Shown: positions 47,106 through 59,377 of the stretch, piece after piece
Position numbering within the stretch: position 1 is the first letter of the stretch
How the letters are laid out: every line of letters begins with the position of its first letter
Assembly (NCBI RefSeq): GCF_030253575.1
Contig: NC_080569.1
Location: forward strand, 19,882,001 to 19,946,000
Direction of reading: 5' to 3'
Source: Rhododendron vialii
Lineage: Eukaryota > Streptophyta > Magnoliopsida > Ericales > Ericaceae
Length of the DNA stretch: 64,000 nt
Notes under the pieces: generated by a model
Told to the model about the DNA's origin: nothing
Databases searched by the model: none
The model's input: the letters and a program-made list of their open reading frames with translations, nothing else
Translations under genes and position numbers: made by a program

Positions 47106-48335
47106 AATTCTCACTCCACCGCCCACCTACCTCTATTATTCTCTCTCTCTCTCTCTCTCTACCACAATGTCTTGTTAAAATCCTTTGCTTCAGCTAGCTG
47201 GTTACAATGGCTTGATTCCACGCGTAGGTTGAATGAATGAATTTCTGTATCTGTAGCACAGCCGGAGGAGATGGAAAAAGAAGAATTAAAGAAGCTAGGC
47301 TGCTTCCTTTTTTTTTCTAGAGCATTGTGTTGATTTGGAGTTGGGGGCAGCTGTTTGGTTTGCTTTTTTCTGTTTTGTCTCACACTCAACAGTACAGTGT
47401 GAGTACCCACACCCCACTCCCAGCTTCCCCCCTGCCTACACTTTTGACTAAACTAATCTAATCTAATACTACTATTGCAGCAAATGCAAATGCAAAACAC
47501 TGATCGAGTCCCCACACCTGCCTTGGTCTGTTCTTCAGCACCCACCACTCAAAAACCCATCCCCGCCTGACCCCCACACTCCTAAAACCAAGTGAGGTGA
47601 GGAGTATACTATATCAGAAATACTGGCTCCATTTACTGCCAACAACTACTTTATTTAGTACAATACGGAGTATAATACTCCACTAATTACTACTAGTATA
47701 CTGTGGACTTTCCCTTTTTCTTTTTAGTATTATCAACCTACAATGTAAAAACAAACACAAATTAGCTACCTTTTACTTATTTAATTTCACATAATCCAAA
47801 TCGTTCAATAATTTGAAAATAAATCTTTGGGTGCTTTTTCAAATTATTGAACGATTTATATTATTTGCGTGTGACCAAAAATGGGCCCCACATGCCGATG
47901 TACATTTTTTTACATTATCTTTTCGGTACCAATATCACCGTTGTTACTTTATGGAGCTCGATCATCCCCAATCACTTGATGGACTAAACAGTTGAGTTTT
48001 GATTGTTTGTGGGCCTTTCTTAGGTTCTCTTTGATGATTGGAATCGTTTATTTTTTAGAGCTTATCGAAATATTAAGCAACTCAAAAATCATGTTCATCA
48101 TATTTTAAAAAACATTTATCTTAAGCTAGGAGAGATAATATGTGCCCCGGCCACAGTCGGAGAAACAATTACAAAATAAAGTTGCAACATTGGATGTATG
48201 ATTAATGTGATTTGTGTGATTGATATTTTCAACGAGCTCTGAAAGGTGAATAGATTGGATAATTAAAGTGAACCAAAAAAGGCCTAGCACCAACCAAAAT
48301 TGGTCTGTCTAGTCCGTGGGCTTGAGATGATATGA
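47106..48335. promoter_or_regulatory. Upstream region of the WAV3-like gene
   Basis: Contains a (CT)n tract at 47142-47160, a poly-T run near 47311-47320 and the perfect hairpin at 47798-47857. No gene is seen in the rest. The promoter is expected here but no firm TATA position could be set. Confidence 0.35.
47798..47857. repeat. Perfect 22-bp hairpin upstream of the WAV3-like gene
   Basis: Arms 47798-47819 and 47836-47857 (core TCGTTCAATAATTTGAAA) are exact inverses with a 16-base loop. Confidence 0.9.
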
Positions 48336-48343
48336 CTCTTACT

Positions 48344-49139
48344 TAGGGCTGCTACGAACCAAACAGCTCGAGCTCAGCTCAAGCTTGCCTCGAATTTTGG
48401 CTTGTTCAAACTTGTTTATAAAAAATATAAGCCAAACTCAATCGCGTTTTTTTGTTTGTTAATTAATTCAAGCCAAGCTTAAACATACGAGTGTTTGCCT
48501 CAATAGACTCGTGAACAAATGAGTCATTCTGTAAATAATAAATATACTGGGGTACGTTAATAAATATTTCAAATTATAAATATATGAGTTACGTTGAATA
48601 CAGATATGCCACAAGTTTTATATATTATTTTGCATCAAAAAGAAAACCTCCCAGGTGAGATATGGAAATTTAGGGCTACATTAAATCGTATATAATTCTT
48701 CAATGGAGCAATCCAAATGAGATATTGAGAAAATTTGGGGCTGTTATTACATTCACCTAACTATGATTGTCTCGGCAAAGATTAGAGAGGTAATTAAAGT
48801 GGTAACATTCTTCATCTTTTCTTATTCCATTTAAACTCTGTGTAGCTTGCTTTTTTTTAGGTAATTGTTTTTCCTGAAAGCTCGAAATTTCTTGAGCCTA
48901 AGCTCATGCTTGGAAGCTTGAGATTGGCTTGTATATTTCACAAGCCAAGCCAAGCTTCTCATGAACACAAAACTTCGAACGCAAGCCAAGCTTGAATAAT
49001 TAGTCCCAAAAAGTTCTCAAGCTCAAGCCAAACTTTTTTTTTTTGATCCGCAAGCTCAAGCCAAACTTGAACACTGGTATATATCAAAGAGTCAAGCCAA
49101 GCCTGAACAATGCTGTGTTTGGCTCGATTAGCACCCCTA
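48344..49139. mobile_element. Non-autonomous hAT element
   Basis: Ends TAGGGCTGCTACGAACCAAA and, inverted, TAGGGGTGCTAATCGAGCCA. Flanks CTCTTACT (48336-48343) and CCCTCACT (49140-49147) match at 6 of 8 bases. Both ends carry dense AAGCCAAGC / GCTTG motifs. 796 bp, non-coding. Confidence 0.82.
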
Positions 49140-49446
49140 CCCTCACTTATATTTCCTTTTTAGAAGGTCTTTTTAGGGTGTTACTAATGCCAATTTTTTG
49201 TTGTTTGTGCCAAAATTAGAGTACATAAAGCCTTTGTACGTTGCACACAAAACAAAAACAGTTTTATCAGTATGTAATAACTGCTTGTACAGCCGGTGGC
49301 CATAATAGAATTGGGCAAAGCTCATATCCAGTATTCTTAATATGTGTAGGTGGTTGATCCGAAAATTGAGTTATTGTGGAAGTACTATTTGGTTCCACAA
49401 AAATAATTCAATGTCAAAAGTAATTTTTGCACCGCACCGGAATAAC

Positions 49447-49456
<10 letters not shown>

Positions 49457-49514
<58 letters not shown>
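49457..49514. repeat. (TA)n microsatellite
   Basis: About 29 TA units following a short (TG)n. Confidence 0.95.
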
Positions 49515-49516
<2 letters not shown>

Positions 49517-49678
49517 TTAAAAGGGGCAAGAAAACAACTAAAAAGTAGAATAGAAAAATAGAAACTAATTAAGGGGGTACAGTTACAGATTCTGTTGGAG
49601 AGAGCTGACATCCAGTCTATATCTGTCCAGTAGTTTTGGATAGTTGCGGTCTACTTGGATCCAAAATGATGAATGGTC

Positions 49679-50056
49679 AGGGCACTTCTAATGCGGGCGC
49701 TCGCATTCAAGTAAGTTGCGGACATTGCCTTTCCCGATCGAATTTCGATGATCCGAGCCGCTCAATATGTTCAGAACATGATTTTAAGGGTGCGTGAGAG
49801 AAATCAGCAAAAACAAAGACTGATAAGGGCTTCATCCGAGCTGTTTTTGTTTATTTTTTATTGAACGGTTCAAATAAAAAATGCTCAAATCAAGCCCTTC
49901 CTGGTCATTTTTTTTATCCGATTTCTTGCGAGTATCCTTAAAATCACGTTTTGAACACATTGAACGGCTTGGATCATCAAAATTCAATCGGAACAAGGGA
50001 GAAATGGTGTGATCCGCAACTTGCTTGAATGCGGGCGCCCGCATTAGAAGTGCCCT
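49679..50056. mobile_element. Foldback MITE, copy 1
   Basis: The ends AGGGCACTTCTAATGCGGGC and GCCCGCATTAGAAGTGCCCT are exact inverses, and the inverted arms run almost to the centre (about 160 bases each, including CTTAAAATCACGTT and TCAATCGG-type segments). No clear target duplication. Confidence 0.85.
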
Positions 50057-50072
50057 ATATATATATAAAACT

Positions 50073-50419
50073 ACAATCAGGATCAGGTCAGGAGGTGTGG
50101 ACCGGAGCTCTGGTTCGCACCTCCCCATTTCTCACATTTTCCGATTGAATTTCGATGATCTGAGCTACTCAATGTGATCAGAACGTAATTTTAAGGGTAC
50201 TTGCGTGAAATCAGCAAAAAAAATGACCGGGAAGGGCTTGATCTGAGCAGTTTTTTTTTGAACGGTTCAGAAAAAAATTGCTCAGATCAAGCCTTTCCCG
50301 GTCATTTTTTTTGCTGATTTCACGCGGGTACCCTTAAAATCACGTTCTGATCACATTGAGCGGCTCGGATCATTGAAATTCAATCGGGAAAAGGGAGGTG
50401 CGGACTTGATCCGGACTGT
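50073..50419. mobile_element. Foldback MITE, copy 2, with 8-bp target duplication
   Basis: Left end ACAATCAGGATCAGGTC; inverted right end ACAGTCCGGATCAAGTCC. Arms contain GATTGAATTTC, GATCAGAACGT, TTTTAAGGGTAC and AAATCAGCAAAAAAAATGAC in both orientations. ATAAAACT flanks it at 50065-50072 and 50420-50427. Its core is related to copy 1 at 49679-50056. Confidence 0.85.
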
Positions 50420-50428
50420 ATAAAACTA

Positions 50429-51788
50429 GGGTTAATTTTAAAAATAGTTCCTCTAGTTTGTGTGCAACCTCAATTTTTTTTCTTTCTAGTATTAATTGTG
50501 CCATTTTTCCCTCTCACTAACGGTGTTATTAGAACTAACAGAACTCACGGGCAAAATTGGCATTTTGCTCCTAGAAGGATGGAATTGAGACAATATGCAA
50601 ACTAAATAGACTATTTCAGAAATTTTACATTTTATTTTTGATTTTGCAAAGACAAACTCACACCTAAAATTTTTCTCAACTTAATTATATTTGTTTGATT
50701 GAACATTCAAAATCTATTAAGAAAAAAAAGAAAGAATATATTGCAGATAATTGTATGAAATTTGAAAAGCATCCCTTAGTTAAATTTTTGCATCGGGTTT
50801 TTTTCAATGGGTTTATCTTGTTTTTACAATCCCGTTATGCTCTTTTTTATGCGATTAGAAAGAAAAAAAAGTTGTTATGAAATATTTTGTAAATCTTGTT
50901 ATGAAACATTTTTCTTTTTTTCTAATCCCGAAAAAAGAAGAAAAAAATCTGGTGAATAAAGAAAAAGTTGTTATGAAATGTTTTTCTAATCTTGTTATGA
51001 AACATTTATCTTTGTTTCTAATCGCGTAAAAAAGAACAAAATGGGATTGTAAAAATCAAGATAAACCCATTGAAAAAAAAACCGATGCAAAGATTTAACT
51101 AAGGTATGCTTTTTGAATTTTATAATATTATCTATAATATATTCTAAAATATATTGAAGTTTCTTAACAAGATTAGAAAAATGTTTCATAACTTTTTCTT
51201 TATCCACCAGTTAAAAAAAAAAACTTTTTTTTTTCGCGATTAGAAAAAAAGAAAAATGTTTCATAACAAGATTTACAAAATGTTCCGTAACAACTTTTTT
51301 CTTTCTAATCACGTAAAAAAAAGAAGAAGACACAACGGGATTGTAAAAACAAGATAAATTCATTGAAAAAAACCTAATGCAAAATTATTTAACTAAGATA
51401 TGCTTTTCAAATTTTATAATATTATCTCTAATAGTATATTCTAAAATAACATTGTTAATTTCCTCAATATATTTTAGTTATTCATTGAAAGAAAAATAAT
51501 TAAGGTGAGAAAGATATTAGGTAGTATGAATTTTGTCTTTTCAAAATCAAAATAAATTGTAAATTTTATGAAATAGTCTCTGTAGTTTCCATTTTGTCTC
51601 AATTCCGTCCCTCTAGGAGAGAAATTTCAATTTTGTCCATGAGTTCTATTAATTCTAATAACACTACAGTGAGAGGGACCAAATTGAGACAAGATGTAAA
51701 CTACAGGGCTAAAATTGGCACAATGAATATTAGAGGGATGAAATTCATATTGCATGCAAACTAGAGGGACTATTTTTAAAATTTAACC
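50429..51788. mobile_element. Mutator-like foldback element with about 200-bp arms
   Basis: Left end GGGTTAATTTTAAAAATAG; inverted right end GGTTAAATTTTAAAAATAG. The arms (about 50429-50640 and 51550-51788) share CTCTAGTTTG, CTCTCACT and AATTGAGACAA-type segments in inverse orientation. The exact 9-bp duplication ATAAAACTA flanks at 50420-50428 and 51789-51797. The interior holds three further copies of a unit with GTTATGAAACATTT and TTTCTAATC, two of them inverted, so much of the 1,360 bp can fold back. Confidence 0.88.
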
Positions 51789-51797
51789 ATAAAACTA

Positions 51798-52414
51798 TGG
51801 GTACATCATTTTGTACCAAATTCATACCGTATTGTATGAGACTAATTTCGGAGTCCCACATAAATAACTGGAACCTCTCAATTTATTTGAAATGTACTTT
51901 TAAAGGATACTTGTAAAAAATAAGCTGAGACAGATATCAATGAAGGTTCGATCGAGCAAACAAGAAAATATTTTAAATAAATTCAGTGACTTAAATTATC
52001 TGTACATAAGTCTGAGGTGGGCGTCACACAACACTGTAGGCAAATGGTGCACCCTTGGGCTTTGGAAGTAGTACGGTCCAACGAAGAGTCAATAGAAGGT
52101 GCAATTATATATAATCACACCCTACACCCAGCAGAAGATAAAAAGTGCAATGCCAGTAGATGGTGTGCTCCAAACCCTGAATCTCCGACTCTGATAGGTA
52201 TCGGGTAGTTTATCAAAGAGTACCCCATCATTACTGGCTGCAAATTAGTTGGAGTAAATGTTGAGTATGGTTATGTGATGTAATCTCAGGATTTTTAATC
52301 TCCACACTTTTGAGGTTATTTGGTAAGCGTTTAGAGAAAAGTTGTTGGGGTAACAAGTTGTGCGAGATAGGTAATTAAGGATATGAGAGTACGTAAATAA
52401 AGAAAAAAAACGTA
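51798..52414. other. AT-rich gap, no gene seen
   Basis: No reading frame with a recognised motif and no complete element. Confidence 0.4.
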
Positions 52415-52422
52415 TTGAAAAT

Positions 52423-53128
52423 TAGGGGTGATCAAAAAATCCGTCAAACCGCAAATTCAGTCTAAACCAAAAGAATTTGGTTTGGTTTTTTAGTAGTATG
52501 GTTTGGTTATGGTTTAAAAAAATTAGAAACTGCGTTATGGTTTGGTTTATGGATACACGTTCACGGTTATGATTTCAAACCGATCCGAACCGTATAATAC
52601 ATACATACATATATATATATATATAATTTAATTATGATTCACCAAATAAATATGAGAACCTTAATTAACTACTTTCCTAATTTTATTGATCCTATTAAAT
52701 CCACCGCAATATTTGTTTTTTCTTTCCTACCAAGATAATTTAGACTAAACTTCTATATATCAAACCCAATCCTAATTTCCTATGATTATTAATTTATTAT
52801 ACACAAAAAAACTTTACTAGATCAGTCAACTTCCACGGCCCAATTCTTAAATTTCTATACATGATGAAAACCAATTCTAATTCCTATTCCTATAATTCTT
52901 TTTTTTTTTTTAAGGCAAAATGGTATTATTCCTATAATTCATTCACTAAGACTAATTACCCTAAATTTCTATACATGCAAACCGTGGTTTAAAACCGAAA
53001 TCGAACCGTATTTTAATGGTTTGGCTTTTTGTGAGTTGATTTGGTTCTCCAAATTTATAATCCGTAGGTATATGTTTGATTTTTGGTTTACTATGAAACC
53101 GAACCAATCCGGATCATGCTCATCCCTA
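52423..53128. mobile_element. Non-autonomous hAT element with exact 8-bp target duplication
   Basis: Ends TAGGGGTGATCAAAAAATCC and, inverted, TAGGGATGAGCATGATCCGG. TTGAAAAT is repeated at 52415-52422 and 53129-53136. Subterminal arrays of GGTTTGGTTT / AAACCGAACC. 706 bp, non-coding. Confidence 0.92.
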
Positions 53129-53398
53129 TTGAAAATTATGGTTCTGAAAACTCCAAGTGAGAAAAATGTGTTATACCAAAAGTGGTTATTCTTATTCTTT
53201 TAATCACCACCTACTAAAAAGAAAAAGACGGATTCAAATCAATGTCTCAAAAACAGGGAAACAACTTCAACATCAAGCTCCAAGAACGCTTTTTCCTTTG
53301 GATGGGGGTTTCGAACAATTCAAAAATAAGTTTTGGTTTTGGAAACTACTTTTGCGCAAAAATCAAGATTTGGACCTCATGCTTTTCAAATACCATTG

Positions 53399-53400
<2 letters not shown>

Positions 53401-53433
<33 letters not shown>
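53401..53433. repeat. (GA)n microsatellite
   Basis: About 16 GA units. Confidence 0.95.
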
Positions 53434-53434
<1 letters not shown>

Positions 53435-54335
53435 ACCCAAGACGTGGAATTGAAAAGTTGAAGGAAAGAAAAAGAAGATACTCACAAGTAAATATGACCG
53501 TTATTTTATATTACTAAGAGATCAAAAGCTTTTTCAAGTTTGGGAGTGGATTAATGATGATGATGATGATCATAATGGTGTTTGAATTGTGCAATCTTCC
53601 CCCCCAAAATCTGATGGGGATTGGCTCCCCTTCATAGTCCATACCTCATTCCTCCGCATCTCTCCCTACTCTCATTTATGATCTGAAGTCCGAACAGTAT
53701 ATCTCGCAAAAAACACAAATAAGAAAATGTTTGCGAAAATCAGTTTGATCGTATGCGGACATATACATGAATAATTTGCTTTTTGTCCTTGATTTAAGTT
53801 TAAAAAACATTTGTTCATTTCGGTCTTGCAATTGTCAGCCCACTAGGCTGACGATAGAAGACGAAAAAAACACGTATTTCTGTGTATTTTTTTATACCAT
53901 TTAATACACATTTATGCACTTACTATTGTTAGCTCATTGAACTGATTTTAGAATTTTCCTTTCTTCTAATATGATATAAATAGTTTGGAAAATAATTGAG
54001 TTCTAGACGGGTCAAATCTTATGCACCAAAAAATTCTCTATACGTTTATTTCCATGTATTAACAATCGCAGGATTACACAAAAGTATATTTCCATCCTGC
54101 AGTCTAAAATACGCGGGAACAGAAAATACGTGGGAACAGAAGTGCAAACACTTTTTTGGTGAAGGTGATCTAGTGGGTGGATATGGAGGTGTGATGTATA
54201 GGAAAGTGCTGATCTCAAAGAGAGGAGCCTGCATTGCCGCTAAAAACATTTTAACTTGATTGAACCCGTGACAAATCATTCACCTAATTCCCTAGCTAGT
54301 AATCATTAATTTCTCAACCTGTTTTGTTTCAAATA
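53434..54335. other. Intergenic, no gene seen
   Basis: Mixed-composition sequence with a short (GAT)n near 53553-53568. No coding motif was recognised. Confidence 0.4.
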
Positions 54336-54559
54336 AGGGCGCTTCTAAATGAGAGCGCCTTTATTTTTATTATTTGCGGACTTTTGTTGTTAACTGTTAA
54401 ACCGTGTTTTGAATAGTCCGGATCTACAAAACGTTTATAACCGGTCACAATTAATTTTTTCCCGAAAAAATTCATTAAAATTTAGACCATTGAAATCACG
54501 ATCCAATGGCAACCAATGACGTCTGCAAATAACAAAAATAAAAGTGTCCTTAGAAGAAG
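54336..54559. mobile_element. Degenerate foldback MITE
   Basis: The left part GGGCGCTTCTAAATGAGAGC then TTTATTTTTATTATTTGCGGA is inverted at the right as TCTGCAAATAACAAAAATAA then AGTGTCCTTAGAAG. The ends resemble those of the foldback at 49679-50056 (GGGCACTTCTAATG). Confidence 0.6.
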
Positions 54560-55423
54560 TTGAGCGTGTGTAGATATATACCAACCAAATTATTACTCAA
54601 AAACAAAAAATCAACAGTAGAAGAAACCAACATGTTAAAACTTACTACTCCTCCATTAAAGCATGGAGTATAAACTGGACTTGGGACTTGGGAGGGGAGA
54701 ATGATCTCTTTTTAGATCTCCAATAAAAGTACTCCGTATAAAATAAAACAGATAGTGGAAGCTTTTGCGGAAGGAACAAATCCTGGCTTCCTCTTGCAGT
54801 CTTCATTCCCTTCCCCTCAAAAGAAAAGAAGGCAAAAGAGGGATCAAATTAAAGGCGCGCTTCCTCTGGATCTGGATCGTAGACTGCGCGCTGTCCAGTG
54901 TCCACAAACAACAACAACAACAACAACAACAACTGCCTAATCTAATCTACCGGCTTCAATCAAAAGCATCAAAATGCGTTCATCACTAGTTTTAATCATT
55001 CAAAATACTACTCCTATCCTGTAAAGAACCAAAAATATGTGCATGCATTTGACCGAGTCAAATCAGGCAAAAGTTAACATCCATCATGTTTCAGTTCTTC
55101 ACCATTTGTTTGGTTTCCATCTCATAAATATTTTCTCTAAATTGTTTGATTGTTTCATTATTTGTACGTTTTTCGTTTTTAGTGATTTTTTTAATCAAAT
55201 TTTCCACTCGTTTTTTGCTTTTTGAACGTATATAGCGTACTTCTATTAGAAAAATCAAAAAGTTTGTTAAAATATTTTTAAAAAAAATTAACTAAAAACG
55301 AAAAAATACGCAAACCTATAAAGCACTCTTATCTAAAAAGATATATTTGAAAACTAACAACCAAGAGTGCCCAAGACCAAAAAGAAACAGAAAGAAGATA
55401 TTTCAGCAAAAACAATAGTTTGC
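54560..55423. other. 3' flank of the first subtilase gene
   Basis: Contains a (CAA)n tract at 54905-54933. No gene was seen. The 3' untranslated region of the subtilase at 55424 should lie at the right end. Confidence 0.4.
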
Positions 55424-58400
55424 CTAAATCAGATTTTCGATATTCTGTACAGTTCCTTGAATATATCCCGCTGTTGATTTGTTTGTAGCACCTGAAGCAA
55501 CCACAATCGGACTTCTCACACTGTGGCGGCCGCTATCTACCCATATCAACTCCCCAAACACGTAGTCCGTTGGAAATCCAGCTTTCTCAGCCTTTAAAGT
55601 CAACTTAAAGCTCTTCTCTTCACCAACCTTGTGAAATTTCAAACTTCTGGGTTTGATGGAAACAGAAATTCTCGGTGGCTTAACAATGCGGGCTATATAG
55701 GTAGATGGTGGGCCCACGTTCTTCAGAGTTCGAGTCACAGTGACCGAGCCAGAGAGGTTAGGGACGGTTATTGAAGGATAGTTGAAGTTCAGTAGGTTAG
55801 TGTTGTTTTGACAGGTATAAGGTGCCTGAGAAAAGAGTTGGATCAGGCTTCGGTTATAACCCGTGGCGCACAAGAAGTCCAAGTAATCGTTGATGCCTAA
55901 GTCGTAGACTAGCCCGGGATCTGCAGCACGGGTTGGTTGTATATGACCGGAACCGAAATCCAATGGTGTAGCCTTGAGGAATGTTGACTCGTCGAGCATT
56001 GTATGCCCAGTGTTGTCTCTGGATCTTGCTGTGGTTTGACAGCAAAAAAAAAAAGTAGAGAGAATTAGCAACCAACCCAACATTGAGAGCATTGTCCATG
56101 AAGTATTTAGGACAGTCGTTTTTAGCACAAACAAAATAACCAAATAAGAAATGGCTACCATGCAATCAGGTCCGTAGTTAAGAAGTTCTATAGAAGATGA
56201 TGTTAGCTAGTTGAATCCAAGAACGATCTATCAGTTTTACAACCAGGAAAATAAAATGTACCGGCTGAAATAAACAGAGAGGAGAAAGATTGATTGAATC
56301 GTATGTACCAGTAGTCATGATTGCTGATTTTATTGCAGCAGGGCTCCAGTCGGGATGGAGTTTCTTAAGAAGGCCGACAACTCCCGAAACATGAGGACAA
56401 GACATGGAAGTACCCGACTCTGTAATGAAGGGAGTTGTGCGGTTATCGACCAGTTTTACTGCTTCTGAATAGGCAGCTATAACATTTACTCCAGGAGCAG
56501 TGATATCAGGCTGAGAATTATGAGTATGAACAAGGCCACAAAAAGAAAAAGAAAAAAAGAAGACATTATTATCAATGGAATATGTCAAGGAGTTATTGGA
56601 GATATATCATATATGTGCATCAACCAAATATACTAGTGATACACTGTATGAAAATAATCAAGTGAAGCTAGGATATATAGGTGATTCTTTCTCAAACCTT
56701 GAGGATCTCTGGAGTTATTTTGTTTGGACCCCTTGAGGAGAAAGAAGCCGTGACTGGAGCAGGTTTTTGGTTTAGTTCTGTCATTGGACCGTCTATACGA
56801 CCCAATGGAACACTGCCATGTAACCAAAACCAAATTACATAACGTATCGATACATGAATGCATTATCTAGAAACTTGGAGGTTGAAAGAGGGACAGAGAG
56901 ACCTGGTAGAATTCAGGTAGGCAAAAACAGCAAGACCAGCAGTGTAGTTGATATGAGATGTGGGAAGCACGTGGGGATCGGCGATGAGGCCATTACCGTC
57001 GGACAAGGCATTGCAAAGGATCATTCCCGCAGCACCCGCCAAAGCGGCTGCTTGTCCTTTCTCCACTCTTCCATTAACACCCCTCAGACACACCAATATC
57101 TTACCCTTCACCTTCTCTGGGTCCAGTGATCCTTGCATGCAGTGCAAACTGTATCACAATTTCCAAACAGAATTAAATGATTTAAGGCGATTCAAGTCAC
57201 TGCTTATACAATGAGAAACTAAGGAGTAAAAATTCCTTTACTAAGGTGAATAACAATTCCTTAGTTTTTTTTTGATGGAATGACAATTCCTTTACTAAGG
57301 TGAATAGTGATTCCATTTGGAATAATCATTCCATTATTCAATGGTGAACCAAACATTGGAATAAGTAAATCATTGGAATGACTATTCCATTCCAACCTTG
57401 ATTCCATCCAACCAAACATACCCTATAGAGAGTTAAAACTATGGAAAGATGAAAGATTCTTACGCATCTGTTTCTGAGGCGTTGGCTGCCTTAGCCACTG
57501 CACCACTTATAAGTGGTAAGAAACCATTTCCTGGTAAAGGCTTAGACAAGCTAGCTCCCTGGTCATACAATGAAATGAAGGCGGTTCAAAACACGGTGAA
57601 ATTGATGAAATTGAAGGTGGTTGAAGACATTGTATTATTTGGACTGGAAATCATAAATATGAAGTCTGAACCTTGAATTTTAGCCCGTTATTGAGTTGAA
57701 CATAAGATGCAAAGTCACGATCGAGGGTGCTTGCTGCAACAGTTAAGATCCAGGGGGCAACATTTGACACAGATCCTGGATTAGGTCCATCGTTCCCAGC
57801 TGAGCATACCACAACAATGCCATTCCTAACAGCATGGAATGCTCCAATCGCAATGCCGTCGTTGAAGTACGGAGACGCAGTCCCACCCAGTGACAGAGAA
57901 AGCACGTCTACCCCATCTTGTATGGCAGCTTCGAAGGCGTTTAATATATCAGCATCGAAGCATCCTCCGAGCAAATTAATACTAGGCCAGCACACCTTGT
58001 AAGCAGCTACTCGAGCTTTAGGTGATCCCCCTTTTGCAGTTCCATTGAACACACCCAAAACACTTGCATCGTGGACAAAGTTACCACCCGCCGTTGACAG
58101 TGTGTGAGATCCATGGCCTTCATAGTCACGTGCTGAGTGCATTTCAGGCTGGGCTGTGCCTCCACCTTTAATGTAACCTTCTAGGAAGTACTTAGCGCCG
58201 ATAAGTTTCCTGCCATTTTATTTTTCTCTTTCCCATTAGTATGTACAATCAAGCAGCATCCTAAATGTAATCATCAAGGTAAATAGGAGAACTATAACTG
58301 TTGTTCTAACACTACACAAAAACTATGATGACACATATGATAGAGAGGAGAAACCAACTAATGTACCTATTGCACGGGACTCCGGTTGTGGTGTCATTCT

Positions 58401-59377
58401 GACAGGACCCTTTCCACTTCGACGGAATGGGCCCATAACCATTGTCGCTAAAGCTCTGTGATTCAGGCCAGACACCTATAAATGTCATGAGAAATTTTTG
58501 TCTCGGGTTCAATTTTGAACTTTGATGAGATAAAAGAGAAATCGAAACGAAACCACAAAGATAAAATGTGACCTGTGTCAAGATTTGCGATGATGATATC
58601 TTCACCATATTTGGCTTTTTCCCACAATGAATGTGCTTCAACCAGGCCATTTTTTTCAAGCATCATAAACTCCCATGAATGGGTTGTGTGCAAGTGTCTT
58701 GGTTTATTAACGAAAATGGACAACACGTTGGGATGCTCTGCGTTGATAAGAAAACGTAAGAAGATATCCTCCTTTATACAATGCTACTGAAAAAAAGAGT
58801 AAATGAATTTATGTGAATAGATATGACAATAATAATGTGCGGGGAGTAGATGTTGTACTTGCAATTTCTGCTGCCTCTGCCTCGTCAAGAGTTGCAGCGA
58901 AACCATTGATATCCTTTGTGTATGAGTAAAACATTGCCTCTTCAGCCTTCTCAGTACTACATGAGATGAAGAATTTGACCACTATAGCACGATGAATGAA
59001 AGCCAGAGAGTTTTTTAATCAGGCAACGGAATGAAAATCCAAATCCCATACCTTCCCAGGAAAGATGCAAGAAACTGGCAGTGAGTTTCGTTATGGACCC
59101 CTGGACTAACGGTAGCACTAGCTGCCACAAGTGGGGAATTTGAATGTGCTCCCATGTACACAATATAGGACTTCACCAGACAACAATAAAGAGAACGAAA
59201 AAGAAATCAGCTATAGTCTGTGAATAAGAAAACACATGAAAACGAACGGAAATTCCCAGAACAATGAAAGATAAATTGCAGACAATGGACTACCTGTTTG
59301 GCTGCAAAAGCCGGTGCTAGGAAAAAGGAGGGAAGTGCAAGTAGCCCAAGGAGGAGGAGAAATTTGGAGAACAACAT
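55424..59377 (-). CDS. Subtilisin-like serine protease, SBT5.3/SBT5.4 (AIR3-like) type, copy A
   Basis: Eleven exons in coding order: 59377-59294, 59170-59052, 58956-58859, 58737-58573, 58475-58367, 58209-57672, 57558-57464, 57148-56903, 56812-56698, 56510-56309, 56028-55424. Every junction is GT-AG and in phase, giving 791 aa. Residues 1-26 form a signal peptide (Leu-rich, ending AFAAKQ). The I9 propeptide runs about 29-110 with [10 protein letters not shown] and [15 protein letters not shown]. The catalytic triad is complete: Asp154 (NLDTGVWPES), His224 ([13 protein letters not shown]) and Ser558 (GTSMSCPH), with oxyanion Asn331 (SAGNDGP). A PA domain ([16 protein letters not shown]) is inserted before Ser, and a fibronectin-III-like domain ends the protein. 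Such proteases act in the cell wall or apoplast. Substrates cannot be inferred. Copy B lies 1.2 kb upstream, in the same orientation. Confidence 0.92.

Noticed and set aside
46617-47240. Open frames rich in Arg-Glu or Ser-Leu repeats
   Set aside because: They are translations of (GA)n tracts. Only the minus-strand exon that fits splice signals and family sequence was kept.
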